A stretch of DNA of 64,000 nucleotides from Pontibacter pamirensis (GCF_010015475.1 NZ_SSNI01000002.1:1-64000); one strand, 5' to 3'. Counted from the first letter of the stretch, positions 17,469 through 26,782 are shown. Numbers and translations: made by a program. Notes: generated by a model not told the origin, from the letters alone.

Positions 17469-19343
17469 ATGCATAAGTTTTGTATATTATATCCTGCTAA
17501 ACGAAGTTTATGCAGGATAACGCTGGCATTGCTGCCGCTGTTGCTGTTTGCCTGCGAAAGCTCAGACACCGGCCAACGGACATATGCTGAGGATAAGCGT
17601 ATATTCTTCCCTATGGAACGACCTGCAGCGCGGGAAGCGTATGTGCGGCCAACCTCCCTGATTTCCGCTTTGCAAGACTCCTCCTCATTCTGGGTCGATT
17701 CTGTTTTCAACACTCTCACCCCTAATGAGCGCATTGCACAGCTCATTGTGATAGAGGCGTTTTCGGATCAGGGGCCTAAATATGAGGCTGATGTGCTTAA
17801 CTTAATAGAGCGGTATAAGGTAGGGGGCATTATCTTCTTCCAGGGAGGGCCGGTGCGACAGGCTATCCTCACCAACAAATATCAGGCAGCCTCCAAAGTG
17901 CCCTTGCTGATTTCGATGGATGCCGAAACAGGTATTGGAATGCGGCTCGACAGCACTGTACAGTACCCCTTCCAGCAAATGCTCGGTGCCGTGGCCGACA
18001 ATGGCCTGATTCATAGTATGGGGGCACAGGTGGCATATGAGTTCAGGCGGCTCGGCATGCATGTAAACTTTGCCCCTGTTGCAGACATCAACAACAACCC
18101 CAACAACCCGATTATCAGCTACCGCTCTTTCGGGGAAAACCGGCTGGATGTAACGGCAAAAAGTCTGGCTTTTATGCGGGGTATGCAGGAAAATGATATC
18201 ATTGCCGTGGCCAAACACTTTCCCGGGCATGGTGACACGGATGTAGACTCGCACCTTGACCTGCCTGTAATCCCATTTAACAGGGAGCGCCTGGACTCCA
18301 TGGAGTTGTACCCGTTTCAGGAGCTGATCAACCATGGAGTAGGTGGCGTGATGGTGGCCCATATGCACATCCCGCAGCTCGATTCCAGCGCCAACCTGCC
18401 CTCCACCTTATCTAAACCTATTGTAACAGGGCTGCTAAAAAAAGAACTGGGATTCGATGGGCTCATATTTACTGATGCTATGGTGATGAAGGGTGTGACC
18501 AAGTATTTTGAACCTGGTGTGGCGGAGGCACGTGCTCTTGTGGCAGGCAATGATGTATTAGAACGTTTGAACAGCGTTCCCATTGCCATCAAAGCCATAC
18601 AGGCAGCCATCGAACGTGGCGAAATAACTCAGGGTGAAATAGACCGCCGTTGCAAGCGTATACTGACTGCCAAACAATGGGTAGGCTTGGATAATTATAC
18701 CCCTATTGACCTGAGCAACCTGTACCAGGACCTGAACCCTGTGGCAGCAGACAGTACGAACCGCGCCATTGCCGAAGCAGCCTTAACCCTCCTGAACAAT
18801 AAAAAAAATATAGTACCACTGAGGCAAAAGCGCGGCCTTCGTATTGCTACTGTCGCAATAGGTGCCAGGCGTACGATGGCTTTTCAGCGGGAAGTAAAAG
18901 AACGAGCCACAACCACTGATTTTATTATCTCGCGCAAAGCCAAGGCGAAGGAAACCAAGAAACTTTGGCAGAAACTACAGCAGTATGATGTGGTGCTGGT
19001 GGGACTATATGGGCCCAGCATCCGGCCGAGCAATAACCTCGGTTATTCCAAAGAAGCCAGAGAACTGGTGCAAAAACTGGCAAGCTCCAACAAGGCTGTT
19101 ATAACCCTCTTCGATAATGCCTATGCGCTGAACCAGTTTCCGGGCATTGAAAAAAGCCAGGGCCTGATACTGGCTTACCAGCCGCACTTTCATGCACAGG
19201 AAGCAGCGGCAAAACTAATCTTCGGTAAAATACCGGCGCGGGGTAAACTGCCGGTTACCGTGAATAAGTATTACTCCTATGGCGATGGCATCAGCAAAGA
19301 TAAACCGATTATCCCAGGACTAAATCCCATAGCTAGCCGTTAA
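17469..19343 (+). CDS. GH3 beta-N-acetylhexosaminidase-type lipoprotein
   Basis: A 624-residue glycoside hydrolase family 3 protein with a lipoprotein signal (LLLFAC, Cys 29). The NagZ-like catalytic loop KHFPGHGDTDVDSH is at about 249-262, with the His/Asp acid-base dyad, and the nucleophile Asp in FTDAMVM (about 336). A GH3 C-terminal alpha/beta sandwich follows (about 430-620). Bacteroidota homologues are often fused to a C-terminal beta-lactamase-like domain; this one ends without it. Expected role: removal of GlcNAc from peptidoglycan fragments or other glycans at the periplasmic face of the outer membrane. Followed on the same strand by a lipoprotein gene 63 bases away. Confidence 0.92.
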   Translation: MHKFCILYPAKRSLCRITLALLPLLLFACESSDTGQRTYAEDKRIFFPMERPAAREAYVRPTSLISALQDSSSFWVDSVFNTLTPNERIAQLIVIEAFSDQGPKYEADVLNLIERYKVGGIIFFQGGPVRQAILTNKYQAASKVPLLISMDAETGIGMRLDSTVQYPFQQMLGAVADNGLIHSMGAQVAYEFRRLGMHVNFAPVADINNNPNNPIISYRSFGENRLDVTAKSLAFMRGMQENDIIAVAKHFPGHGDTDVDSHLDLPVIPFNRERLDSMELYPFQELINHGVGGVMVAHMHIPQLDSSANLPSTLSKPIVTGLLKKELGFDGLIFTDAMVMKGVTKYFEPGVAEARALVAGNDVLERLNSVPIAIKAIQAAIERGEITQGEIDRRCKRILTAKQWVGLDNYTPIDLSNLYQDLNPVAADSTNRAIAEAALTLLNNKKNIVPLRQKRGLRIATVAIGARRTMAFQREVKERATTTDFIISRKAKAKETKKLWQKLQQYDVVLVGLYGPSIRPSNNLGYSKEARELVQKLASSNKAVITLFDNAYALNQFPGIEKSQGLILAYQPHFHAQEAAAKLIFGKIPARGKLPVTVNKYYSYGDGISKDKPIIPGLNPIASR

Positions 19344-19406
19344 TTATCTAAAAGAAGCTCTTTTCGTACATAAGGCAAAAGAATTTTTCTTTTACTTGAT
19401 ATAACT

Positions 19407-20120
19407 ATGGATACTTTAAACTCAACAGTAAGATATACAGCTATACTCTGCTTAAGCTTTGCCCTCTGGAACTGCGAAAGCCGCCGCGAGGTTGAAACAA
19501 CGGAAGAGATAACAGTGGATACAGCAGAAACGGAAGACACAGCCCGGGTAATAAAAACCGGCAACACAGCGGAAGATGAGCTAGAGGAGTTCAGGGCCTG
19601 GTTAAACAGGCAGACGGAACGGGGAGACACGGCTATACGCCGGGAATGGCCGCAGGTTCGGGAAGAGCTACGCGAACGCAACGTTAAGCTGGAGCAGAAA
19701 TTTGACAGCCTTTCGGAGCAGTCGAAAGAAGAGTTCAGAATTTTACAGAGCCGTTATGAGCGTTGGGAAGACCGGCAGGAACGTCGCCAGCAGCAACCGC
19801 TTGACCCTGCTAAAGTGACGGAGTGGCAGGACCAACTTCTGGATGATTACGACAACCTTAACACCATACAACCTGAGAACATCCGGGAGGCATACCTCAC
19901 CTTTATGGGTGAAGTGAGAGCCAAGCGCCGCAACTGGTCACAGGACGACTGGGACTACGTAGACTACGTGTACAGCCAACTTAACCAGCGCCGCCGCCAA
20001 CTGGAAGGCGAACTGCGAACCAGCGACAGGCTAAAGATTCGCACCTTACAGGCCGAGTACTTGGCCTTGGAGGGAAGCGCCGACACAATGGATATGCTGC
20101 AGGGCAGCGCAGAGAGGTAA
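19407..20120 (+). CDS. Coiled-coil lipoprotein of unknown function
   Basis: A 237-residue protein with a short lipoprotein-type signal (FALWNC, Cys about 24), a Thr/Glu-rich linker (about 28-50), then two long charged helical stretches. These are dominated by Arg, Glu and Gln (EELRERNVKLEQKFDSL, ERWEDRQERRQQQ, RRRQLEGELRTSDRL) and look like coiled coils. The pattern resembles Bacteroidota DUF6565-type proteins, but I am not certain. It probably sits in the periplasm tethered to a membrane. It lies 63 bases after the GH3 gene and may be read through from it, ending at a strong hairpin. Confidence 0.7.
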   Translation: MDTLNSTVRYTAILCLSFALWNCESRREVETTEEITVDTAETEDTARVIKTGNTAEDELEEFRAWLNRQTERGDTAIRREWPQVREELRERNVKLEQKFDSLSEQSKEEFRILQSRYERWEDRQERRQQQPLDPAKVTEWQDQLLDDYDNLNTIQPENIREAYLTFMGEVRAKRRNWSQDDWDYVDYVYSQLNQRRRQLEGELRTSDRLKIRTLQAEYLALEGSADTMDMLQGSAER

Positions 20121-20124
20121 AACA

Positions 20125-20172
20125 AACCAAAGCCTGCAAAGCTGGCATGTGCCAGGCTTGCAGGCTTTGGTT
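20125..20172. terminator. Long hairpin terminator between convergent genes
   Basis: An outer 13-pair stem (CCAAAGCCTGCAA against its complement), a small internal loop and an inner 5-pair stem. It starts 4 bases after the coiled-coil gene stop and also lies just past the NUDIX gene stop at 20183. Confidence 0.85.
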
Positions 20173-20182
20173 ACTAAACTTC

Positions 20183-20698
20183 TTACTTCTGCTGCAGCTT
20201 TACCCATTGCTGCGCGATGATGGTTTTAGCATCGTAGGTTTCTAACTTTTCCAGTTCCTGCACCGAGTACCGCACTATCTCTATGTACTCGTTCTCATGC
20301 GCGCTTCCGCCACCCGTTGCGTGCTGCTCTGATACCTCCGCATAGAACAAGGTTACTTTTTCTGTTGCGCCGCCCGGCGAAGAGTAAAAAGTATACAGGT
20401 GCTCCAGCTTGTTTACATGGTAGCCAATTTCCTCTTCTATCTCTCTCCGGATGCTTTGCTCCGGCGCCTCTCCTTCATCAATCATACCTGCCACAATTTC
20501 TACCAGTTCCGACTCTGCCCCTACCCTGAACTGCTTTGTGAGAATGTATTCTTGAGCTCCGGTATCATAAACCAGCGCACATACGGCATTGCCGCGATTA
20601 AACTGCTCCCGTGTAAAGGTCTGCCCTTCCTGCTCTACGGTTAATTTGTTAATTTTAAAGTAGCCGTCATAGGCTCTTTCTCTTTTCTTAATTTCCAT
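20183..20698 (-). CDS. NUDIX hydrolase (NudK/ADP-ribose pyrophosphatase type)
   Basis: A 171-residue protein from the ATG at 20698 (MEIKKRE); an ATG 21 bases earlier would add MAGHRKT and is less like the family. The NUDIX box is intact and full length: GMIDEGE then seven residues then REIEEEIGY, fitting Gx5Ex7REUxEExGU. The N-terminal FKINKLTVEQEGQTF and QFRVGAESELVEIVAG resemble NudK/NudF enzymes that hydrolyse nucleoside-diphosphate sugars (GDP-mannose, ADP-ribose) with Mg2+. Cytoplasmic. The exact sugar nucleotide is not determinable. It lies 62 bases downstream of the SDR gene... transcribed on the same strand, after it. Confidence 0.9.
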   Translation of the reverse strand: MEIKKRERAYDGYFKINKLTVEQEGQTFTREQFNRGNAVCALVYDTGAQEYILTKQFRVGAESELVEIVAGMIDEGEAPEQSIRREIEEEIGYHVNKLEHLYTFYSSPGGATEKVTLFYAEVSEQHATGGGSAHENEYIEIVRYSVQELEKLETYDAKTIIAQQWVKLQQK

Positions 20699-20760
20699 TG
20701 TTTTCCTGTGTCCTGCCAAGGGTACGGCACCGACAACTTTAAATTTTAAATCTTATAAAG

Positions 20761-21783
20761 CTACAACTCATTGTTACGCTGCGCTGCCTGCTGCGTCCGC
20801 TTCGTCAGCGGTGACATCGACAGGTCTGTTTCGCTCTCATAGCCTTTCGCCCTGTTCTTCCCGATGCCGCCTTCTCCGGGCAGGAATTTGTTCACCATGC
20901 CAAAGATGTCTGTCATCAACTCAGGTGACAGGCCGTGCAGCATAGCACCTAGTTTAGCAGGAAGCGTTGTAGTTACCTGGGCATCCCCAAAGCGCAGGGC
21001 ATCCAGTATCTTTTTGGCCGTAGCCTCAGCGCTCATAGAAATAAAGGGGGTGGAATCCATAATTTTGAATAGCGCGTATTCCTTTTTATGCTGGCCCTTA
21101 ATAATGGCATGCCGTGGGCTCCCAGTCTGTATCAGACCTGGTGTAGCAACGGTTACGTTGATGTTATACTTCATTAGCTCAGCCCGCAGCCCCTCCGATA
21201 GCCCCGTCAGCGCAAACTTGCTGGCACTGTAAGGCACAAGATGTGGCACGCTTATTTTCCCTCCTATAGAAGACACATTCAGAATAAGGCCTCCGCCGCG
21301 CGCTTTCATACTCGGCAGCACCGCCATAATTGTGTGAATAGGCCCCCAATAATGTGTGTTAATCGCTTCATCAAAGTCCTGCAAGGTCATTTCAGCCACG
21401 GGACCGGCATGTATAATTCCGGCGTTGTTGATGAGCACATCAATTGGCCCAAACTCATTCTGCACATTCGTAATCATATCGTTTACTTCCTGCGCCACCG
21501 TCACGTCGCATTTCTGCACCAGCACGTCAGCGCCGTTGCCTGCCAGTTCCATGCGGGCATCTTCCAGTTCAAACTCGTCGCGGGCACAGAGCACCAGGCG
21601 GGCACCTTCTGCAGCCAGCTGCCGTGCCATCACCAGGCCAAGACCTCTCGAACCACCCGTAATCAGCACTACTTTATGATTGAAATCATAAGCACCTAAT
21701 TTTCTTATAACAGCTCTCGCTGCCATCAGGGCTCCTGCACCAGCTGCCAGCCACCACAGTTTATTTTTGTCGTCTGTTTTCAT
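20761..21783 (-). CDS. Short-chain dehydrogenase/reductase, membrane anchored
   Basis: A 340-residue SDR. An N-terminal hydrophobic segment (WWLAAGAGALMAARAVI, about residues 10-26) should tether it to the inner membrane. The Rossmann domain has TGGSRGLG (about 42-49), NNAG (about 121), catalytic Ser in NVSSIGG and YSASKFALTG (Tyr/Lys about 184-188). The cofactor-specificity position ends in CARD after the second strand, which favours NADP(H). A C-terminal extension of about 90 residues includes a positively charged tail. Substrate unknown: lipid-like substrates are plausible given the anchor. It precedes the NUDIX gene on the same strand, 62 bases apart. Confidence 0.9.
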   Translation of the reverse strand: MKTDDKNKLWWLAAGAGALMAARAVIRKLGAYDFNHKVVLITGGSRGLGLVMARQLAAEGARLVLCARDEFELEDARMELAGNGADVLVQKCDVTVAQEVNDMITNVQNEFGPIDVLINNAGIIHAGPVAEMTLQDFDEAINTHYWGPIHTIMAVLPSMKARGGGLILNVSSIGGKISVPHLVPYSASKFALTGLSEGLRAELMKYNINVTVATPGLIQTGSPRHAIIKGQHKKEYALFKIMDSTPFISMSAEATAKKILDALRFGDAQVTTTLPAKLGAMLHGLSPELMTDIFGMVNKFLPGEGGIGKNRAKGYESETDLSMSPLTKRTQQAAQRNNEL

Positions 21784-21907
21784 TTTGGGGTTGTTTAGAT
21801 GTTGTCAGGATTGCCACGCCCGCAAAGGCAGCAACTTCCGCCTTTTCTCTACGGCAGCCAAAGCACAGTAGTTAAAACTAAAGTTGCTGAAGAAGCTACT
21901 TGCAATA

Positions 21908-22669
21908 TTATTTCCGGGAGAAGAGCCTGTTCCGGAGCGCGGGTGTGTACAGCACTTTTACTGCGGCAATGCCATAGTGGTCATCCCTTTGAGCGTTTCC
22001 CAGTTCTGGTCCGATGTTGTCTAGATAGTCGGTGGTGGTGATGTGGTAGATGAGTTCCGGTGCTATGCTGAACTCCTTGTTAATGCGAAAGCGAAGGCCT
22101 CCTCCGAAGGGAATGACAGCGGCAATGGCAGGATACTTTTGCGCCGGTTCATACGTAGTCTGAGACTCGTTTAGCTTTCCCTGGCCCGGGTACGAGGTGG
22201 GTGTATAATACACTATACCCGCGCCAGCCCGTAAATACGGCACCAGGAAGCGCTTGCGCAAGGAGCGATAGCCCCCACTGCCAGCGTAGCTGTCCAGCAG
22301 GTTTATCACGACGGTTCCTGTCACTTCTACCACTTCTGAACGGAAGGAAATATTTAAAGGGCGCTGCCGCGCTCCTTCCGTTGCACCTAAACGCAGATAA
22401 TCGATGCTGCCGCTAACTCCCAGGTAATTCGTCAGGTAATAAAGCGCCCCCAGGCTCACGTTTGGTCCGAACCTGTTGCAGTCTGGCCCACCGCATATAT
22501 CACTTCTGACAGCAGCCAAACCACCGCCAACAGCAAGTACGACACCGCGCTCATCAGGCACTTTACTAACTGCTTTTCTCTTATTCAGCATAGTCTGGGC
22601 TTCAGCAATATTCAAGCTAAAGAGCGTCAGACAGCAGCAAAAGAGAAAAGGGTAAAATTTACCATTCAT
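21908..22669 (-). CDS. Outer-membrane beta-barrel protein
   Basis: A 253-residue exported protein with a signal peptide (about residues 1-25, ending AEAQ). The body alternates polar and hydrophobic residues in short strands (NVSLGALYYLTNYLGVSGSIDYLRLG, YLRAGAGIVYYTP, LRFRINKEFSIAPELIYHIT), as expected for a small 8-10 stranded barrel of the 'porin family' type used in Bacteroidota. Two cysteines (CGGPDC) near residue 60 may form a disulfide. Unlike many such proteins it does not end in a C-terminal aromatic, but in LFSRK. Function unknown. Confidence 0.75.
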   Translation of the reverse strand: MNGKFYPFLFCCCLTLFSLNIAEAQTMLNKRKAVSKVPDERGVVLAVGGGLAAVRSDICGGPDCNRFGPNVSLGALYYLTNYLGVSGSIDYLRLGATEGARQRPLNISFRSEVVEVTGTVVINLLDSYAGSGGYRSLRKRFLVPYLRAGAGIVYYTPTSYPGQGKLNESQTTYEPAQKYPAIAAVIPFGGGLRFRINKEFSIAPELIYHITTTDYLDNIGPELGNAQRDDHYGIAAVKVLYTPALRNRLFSRK

Positions 22670-22904
22670 AGGTGAGGGTCGATTGTTTGTAGAAGCTTAT
22701 TTTTCCGCCAAAAAGAATTTGTCTCTGTATTTACGTTTATCTTAATTCGAAGGCAAAAATTATCTGCTTTTATACTTGAAAAGGAAGGCAGGAGTTAAAC
22801 CTTGTTCTTTGGAATCTTGAATTAAAAACTTATCCGCCGCTATTCCAAACACAGCTGTCTTAGATAGCTCCAGATAACTTTACTTTAATTATGTATGGCT
22901 CAAC

Positions 22905-22962
22905 AAATCATAAAGGCAGGTATCAAATCTCGTGAAGGAGTAGATACCTGCCTTTATGATTT
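22905..22962 (-). terminator. Very long perfect hairpin after the M28 gene
   Basis: A perfect 20-pair stem (AAATCATAAAGGCAGGTATC, 22905-22924, and its complement at 22943-22962) with an 18-base loop, 12 bases downstream of the peptidase stop at 22975 on the minus strand. Confidence 0.85.
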
Positions 22963-22974
22963 CTCTTATATTTA

Positions 22975-23889
22975 CTATTTATGGGGAGCCGTCTTGTCCA
23001 GGTTAGCATCCATCAGGCTGATAAAATCAATCACGAGAGCCGCAGCATTCGGGTAAAACTTTGTGTTAACGTTCACATAACCATCTGTGGGTTTATGATA
23101 ATGCGGATGGTCTTCTACACCGAAGTATACATAGGGTATGTTCCGTTTATGAAACTGGTAATGGTCCGACTGCGAAGTCCAGTCGTCGTGGCCTTGTTCC
23201 GGCTGATCGTGGCCCAGCAGCAGTTTTGCCTGCGGCTGCGGCTTTACCTGCTCCAGGTACGGCTTTAACTGCGGGTTGTGATAGGCACCGCTGGCATAGA
23301 GTTCACCTTTGTCGTTAATGCTCAGCATATCCATGTTCACATTCAGCAGCATGTTTTGCAGAGGGATGGGTGGGTTCTCCAGAAAAGCTTTTGCCCCTTG
23401 CAAGCCTAGTTCTTCCCCATCAAGTGCCACAAAAATCAGGGTATGTTCCGGTTTGCTTTTAGCAAAGTGCGCTGCCGCCGCCAGCAGTGCTCCCACGCCG
23501 GAAGCATTGTCATCGGCGCCATTGTAAATTTCCCCATCCCGTTGGCCCACATGGTCGTAATGCGCAGTCACAACAATGGCTTTATCTGACTTTCCCGGGA
23601 TATAGCCCACCAGATTGGTTGCCTGCTCCACCACCAGCCGCTTCGACTCCAGCCGGAAGTGCTGCTTAAAGTCCTGCCCAAACGGCGTAAGGCCTATCTG
23701 CTTAAAGCGCTGCTGAATATACTCCTGCGCCATTTTATTGCCTTTCGTGCCACTTAAACGCCCTTCCAATGCGTCTGAAGAAAGCACTTCTACATCTTTC
23801 AACAGCTGTTCTTTATTCAGCTCCGGGCGCTGCGCCATACTTATCAGGGGCATAGCAACTATAAGAGACAAGGCAAGGATTTTTTTCAT
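22975..23889 (-). CDS. Secreted M28-family zinc aminopeptidase
   Basis: A 304-residue protein with a signal peptide (MKKILALSLIVAMPLISMAQ). The co-catalytic zinc ligands of M28 are seen in order: AHYDHVG (His/Asp), NGADDNASG (bridging Asp), DGEELG (catalytic Glu and Glu ligand), NMDML (Asp) and SDHYQF (His). All are intact. M28 enzymes release N-terminal residues from peptides; this short single-domain form matches Bacteroidota periplasmic peptidases. Single gene with its own strong hairpin; the 544 bases upstream carry no convincing gene. Confidence 0.93.
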   Translation of the reverse strand: MKKILALSLIVAMPLISMAQRPELNKEQLLKDVEVLSSDALEGRLSGTKGNKMAQEYIQQRFKQIGLTPFGQDFKQHFRLESKRLVVEQATNLVGYIPGKSDKAIVVTAHYDHVGQRDGEIYNGADDNASGVGALLAAAAHFAKSKPEHTLIFVALDGEELGLQGAKAFLENPPIPLQNMLLNVNMDMLSINDKGELYASGAYHNPQLKPYLEQVKPQPQAKLLLGHDQPEQGHDDWTSQSDHYQFHKRNIPYVYFGVEDHPHYHKPTDGYVNVNTKFYPNAAALVIDFISLMDANLDKTAPHK

Positions 23890-24433
23890 GATTGTTCTTT
23901 AAAACACTAAAGTAGTACTCGTGGCTGTGTTCGCCATAAGCTTCACCTTAGATTTGTGGCCAGGCTACCCAACTCTGCTTTCTCCTTATGTTTCTGCTGC
24001 CGGGCCTCTGGTGCGGCATAGGCTGCCCGTTCAACTGCCAGTCGCTACTTTCTTTTTTTGTTATTTGCACGACGATAGGAATCCAGCCTTGGCGTATATA
24101 GGTTCGGGTCACATTAAACTGTACCTGAAGGTCGTTATATTGCTTTGCATTATCTTTCATCTTCTTGCTTTCGTTACAATTTCGATAATATCGTTATTAC
24201 AACTTATACAAGGAGTATGCCAGCTACGGCGAACCTAAACTAAAGTTACTCTATTTTTCACCCTATAGATTGCAGGAAAACAGCACATATTGACAAGTAC
24301 AAATCTATAACCCCTAATCTGTTCAACTTAGGCATACTAGGATATCAATTTCTTTGTTAACACAAACATATCGATGTTCCTAAAGTATAATTACAGCACA
24401 TAAAAAAAGACAGCGCTAATGTCTGGCTTCTAA
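23890..24433. other. Spacer without a supported gene
   Basis: This 544-base stretch separates the M28 gene from the LEA-like lipoprotein gene. Two overlapping ORFs on opposite strands (105 codons on +, 70 on -) show no signal, domain or sensible composition and are treated as chance. The right half is A/T-rich and includes runs of A near 24402. Confidence 0.5.
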
Positions 24434-25015
24434 TTAGTCCTTTATGTTGATAAAAGAAGGGAGCTCAATTGGACCTAAGGACGTCTGGATGGTAGGCTTT
24501 ATCTGCAGCGTTACTTTCGGACGGGCTGTTTTGTCCTGGTTCAGGAGCGTTGCCAGTTGCAGCAGGTTGTTCAGGTTAGGATGACCATTCTCTTCTGTCA
24601 GTTTCAAGGGAGAACGCAGTGTAACAGTGTTTAAGCCGTTTCGGAGCTCCACAGGCTCACTCACCAGACCACTCATCGCCTGTTGGTCATCAACCAGTAA
24701 CTGCCACTTGAGCTGCGTCACCGTCATGGTGCGGTCCTCCTGGCCTTCGCCCAGGCTTACATTCAGGCCAAGGGTAGAGGTGGCATTCAGGTTATTGTCA
24801 GAGAAAGCCGAAAACAACTTCGCTGCCTCACTAAAAGAAAAATCCTGCGGACTCTTTTTTTCTAGCAGATTTACACCATTCACCTCTACTCTGTCTACGC
24901 TTTTCAGACTGTATTCTGCCTCTTTGAATGCTTCTACGTCATTCTTGGTTTTACACGCAAAGCTGAGCACCAACAGGGCCAGCACCAGCGCGTGTTTTCC
25001 GCACTTTTTTATCAT
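24434..25015 (-). CDS. LEA14-like/WHy-type lipoprotein, copy 1
   Basis: A 193-residue lipoprotein (signal ending LSFAC, Cys 21). The mature part is a single beta-rich domain with strands reading SLKSVDRVEVNGVNLL, NATSTLGLNVSLG, TQLKWQLLVDDQ, LNTVTLRSPLKL, and PKVTLQIKPTIQT before the end. This alternates as in late-embryogenesis-abundant type-2 (WHy) domains, which form small beta sandwiches. A paralogue sits at 29744-30337, sharing the same motif order (VNGVN/LNGVD, MKWQLLVD, FQIKPTVQT). It is 3 bases downstream of the Head-GIN gene, so the two are almost surely one operon and may act together at the cell envelope. Function is unknown. Confidence 0.8.
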   Translation of the reverse strand: MIKKCGKHALVLALLVLSFACKTKNDVEAFKEAEYSLKSVDRVEVNGVNLLEKKSPQDFSFSEAAKLFSAFSDNNLNATSTLGLNVSLGEGQEDRTMTVTQLKWQLLVDDQQAMSGLVSEPVELRNGLNTVTLRSPLKLTEENGHPNLNNLLQLATLLNQDKTARPKVTLQIKPTIQTSLGPIELPSFINIKD

Positions 25016-25018
25016 AAT

Positions 25019-25741
25019 CTATTCTCTTTCTTTTTTGATAACCTTACCTGAGCCGGAAACATCGGCATTGATAGATGGGTTACCCCAATGATATACGCGC
25101 CCGCTGCCACTAATATCGACATCCAGCCGGTCTTCAACATTTAGCTCTGCCCTACCGGATCCAGAGATGTCTACATCAGCCTCCCTTGTGGTCAGGTCGA
25201 GGCTACTATTTCTGCCCGATCCGGAGATGGAAATATCGTGCCGGGTGGCTACTCCTGCTGCAGTAATTGTGCCAGAGCCACTAATGCGGGAGTTCAGGCG
25301 GTTAGCCGCCAGCCGCAGCTTTATGTCACCAGACCCGGAGACGCTGGCATCAAACTCATTGCTTTCGAATACGTCCTCCAGTTCCACATATCCAGACCCT
25401 CCTACGCTAGCTTTGTTAAGCTCTGGTGTGGTCACGTATACCTCCACTGGGTCGTGGTCGCGCAGGCAGCGATTCAAGCCAACCTCCCAGACACCATCCC
25501 GGACTTCTGTTTCCAACTCATCCAGCACATTGGGCTGCCCCTTCACTTCCACCCGCTGCGGTGATCCTTTCCGGATAAACACCCGCGAATTACCACCCAC
25601 CCTTATACCTTCCAAATCCGCTACATCCAGAGAACGTGTTTCTACATCTCCTTCCCCTTTGAGACACAAGCCGCCTTCATCGCAGGAGAGTAGTATGGGA
25701 GAAAAAGCAAGCAGGAGGAGGAATAACCTTGAATATTGCAT
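25019..25741 (-). CDS. Head-GIN domain (DUF2807) lipoprotein
   Basis: A 240-residue lipoprotein from the ATG at 25741 (MQYSRL); the upstream in-frame Met at 25822 would place the signal peptide internally and is rejected. The lipobox is ILLSC. The mature part is a Head-GIN/DUF2807 parallel beta-helix with repeated GSG turns: ASVGGSGYV, ASVSGSGDI, SRISGSGTI, ISISGSGRN, VDISGSGRA, VDISGSGRV and ADVSGSGKV. These seven near-identical turns are the visible hallmark. Such proteins are common in Bacteroidota and are thought to be cell-surface or periplasmic; no activity is known to me. Its stop is 3 bases from the next gene start. Confidence 0.9.
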   Translation of the reverse strand: MQYSRLFLLLLAFSPILLSCDEGGLCLKGEGDVETRSLDVADLEGIRVGGNSRVFIRKGSPQRVEVKGQPNVLDELETEVRDGVWEVGLNRCLRDHDPVEVYVTTPELNKASVGGSGYVELEDVFESNEFDASVSGSGDIKLRLAANRLNSRISGSGTITAAGVATRHDISISGSGRNSSLDLTTREADVDISGSGRAELNVEDRLDVDISGSGRVYHWGNPSINADVSGSGKVIKKERE

Positions 25742-25813
25742 CGTAGGATTTTTAAGGACAGGAAAATAATTCAGTAGCAATATATTGAAAAAACCCTTAC
25801 TACCCATAAAACA

Positions 25814-25845
25814 AAAGGCCACACCTTATAGAAGATGTGGCCTTT
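25814..25845 (-). terminator. Hairpin terminator of the M48-type gene
   Basis: AAAGGCCACA pairs with TGTGGCCTTT, extended by three further pairs after a mismatch, loop ATAG. It lies 16 bases downstream of the M48-type stop at 25862 and upstream of the Head-GIN start, separating the two units on the minus strand. Confidence 0.8.
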
Positions 25846-25861
25846 GCTTATAAAAGATGGT

Positions 25862-26782
25862 TTATGAGAGGTGCCCTACCCGCTGTCCCCGCTTATTCAC
25901 AAGATAACCTTCATCGGTTACAAAGATAGTATCCATCATCTTGCTCTGGAAATAATAAGGGTAATCCGGGTTGTTTGTTTTAGCCAGCTTCCCAATCACT
26001 CTTACGCCGTCCTCAGTCATATGCACCAGGTTCAGGCGGGTTGTCACATAAAACTGCTCACGGGGAGCCTTGGTAAAGTTTACCCGCGTCAGCACACTGC
26101 GGCTATCCATAGACACGCGCTGTGTGGCAGACCGCTGCTGTTGTGCAGAAGCCACCTGGCGTTCAGCAGGCCTGGTGCTCGGCACAATTGCACGCTGGTC
26201 CGGCTGTGGCCCCTGGGCACTAGCTAATAACTGATCATTGGCGCTTTTCCAGCCTTTGCTGATGGCGGCTAAGCGGTATCTTTTACCAGGGTGCGTTCTG
26301 GAGTTTTCTTCTTCAGAGAGCAGGTCGATGGCGGCCTGCGCCTCTGCCATACTTGCCCCCATTTTACGCAGCACAAAGCCTGAAAACTCATCGGCCTCCA
26401 GCTCATCTTCCGGGTTGCTGCCACTTCTGGACAAGGTATGCCCGTTCAGGTGATGCCCGATTTCGTGTGCCAGGATGCTTACGCCACCCCAGTCGGTGTG
26501 TACGGCGTTGTTAATGCTGGATAAAAAGCGGTCGCTGTACAGGATGTAGCGTTTGCCGTTATAAACGACGGCAGCGGCATTGTCTATGTCAGCGGGGCGA
26601 AGTTCAAAGCGAGGTTTTAACCCCACTACGTTAATAATTTCCTGCACAATGTCGCGGGTATCAGCAGGCGCTGTAACATCAGTAACCGGAGCATCAGCGG
26701 GAATGGCAGCAGTTGCTACCTGCCCCAATACCGGGGCTAGCACCAGTCCCGTCATGACGGCAAGTTTCTTTATGTTTATCAT
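25862..26782 (-). CDS. M48-type zinc metallopeptidase-like exported protein
   Basis: A 306-residue protein with a signal peptide (about residues 1-25). The HEIGHHLNGH zinc motif (about 106-115) and a downstream ELEADEFSG with the third ligand Glu (about 128) are intact, so a gluzincin active site is present. The core is short; after about residue 170 there is a Gln/Ser/Arg-rich linker, then a C-terminal beta-rich domain of about 80 residues (EQFYVTTRLNLVHM, YPYYFQSKMMDTIFVTDEGYLV). That domain is not one I can name. It is expected to act in the periplasm on unknown proteins. It is divergent from the symporter gene across a 199-base region that has a 13-base direct repeat. Confidence 0.82.
   Translation of the reverse strand: MINIKKLAVMTGLVLAPVLGQVATAAIPADAPVTDVTAPADTRDIVQEIINVVGLKPRFELRPADIDNAAAVVYNGKRYILYSDRFLSSINNAVHTDWGGVSILAHEIGHHLNGHTLSRSGSNPEDELEADEFSGFVLRKMGASMAEAQAAIDLLSEEENSRTHPGKRYRLAAISKGWKSANDQLLASAQGPQPDQRAIVPSTRPAERQVASAQQQRSATQRVSMDSRSVLTRVNFTKAPREQFYVTTRLNLVHMTEDGVRVIGKLAKTNNPDYPYYFQSKMMDTIFVTDEGYLVNKRGQRVGHLS

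Noticed and set aside
23921..24238. Opposed 105- and 70-codon ORFs
   Set aside because: They overlap each other on opposite strands and neither has domain-like content.
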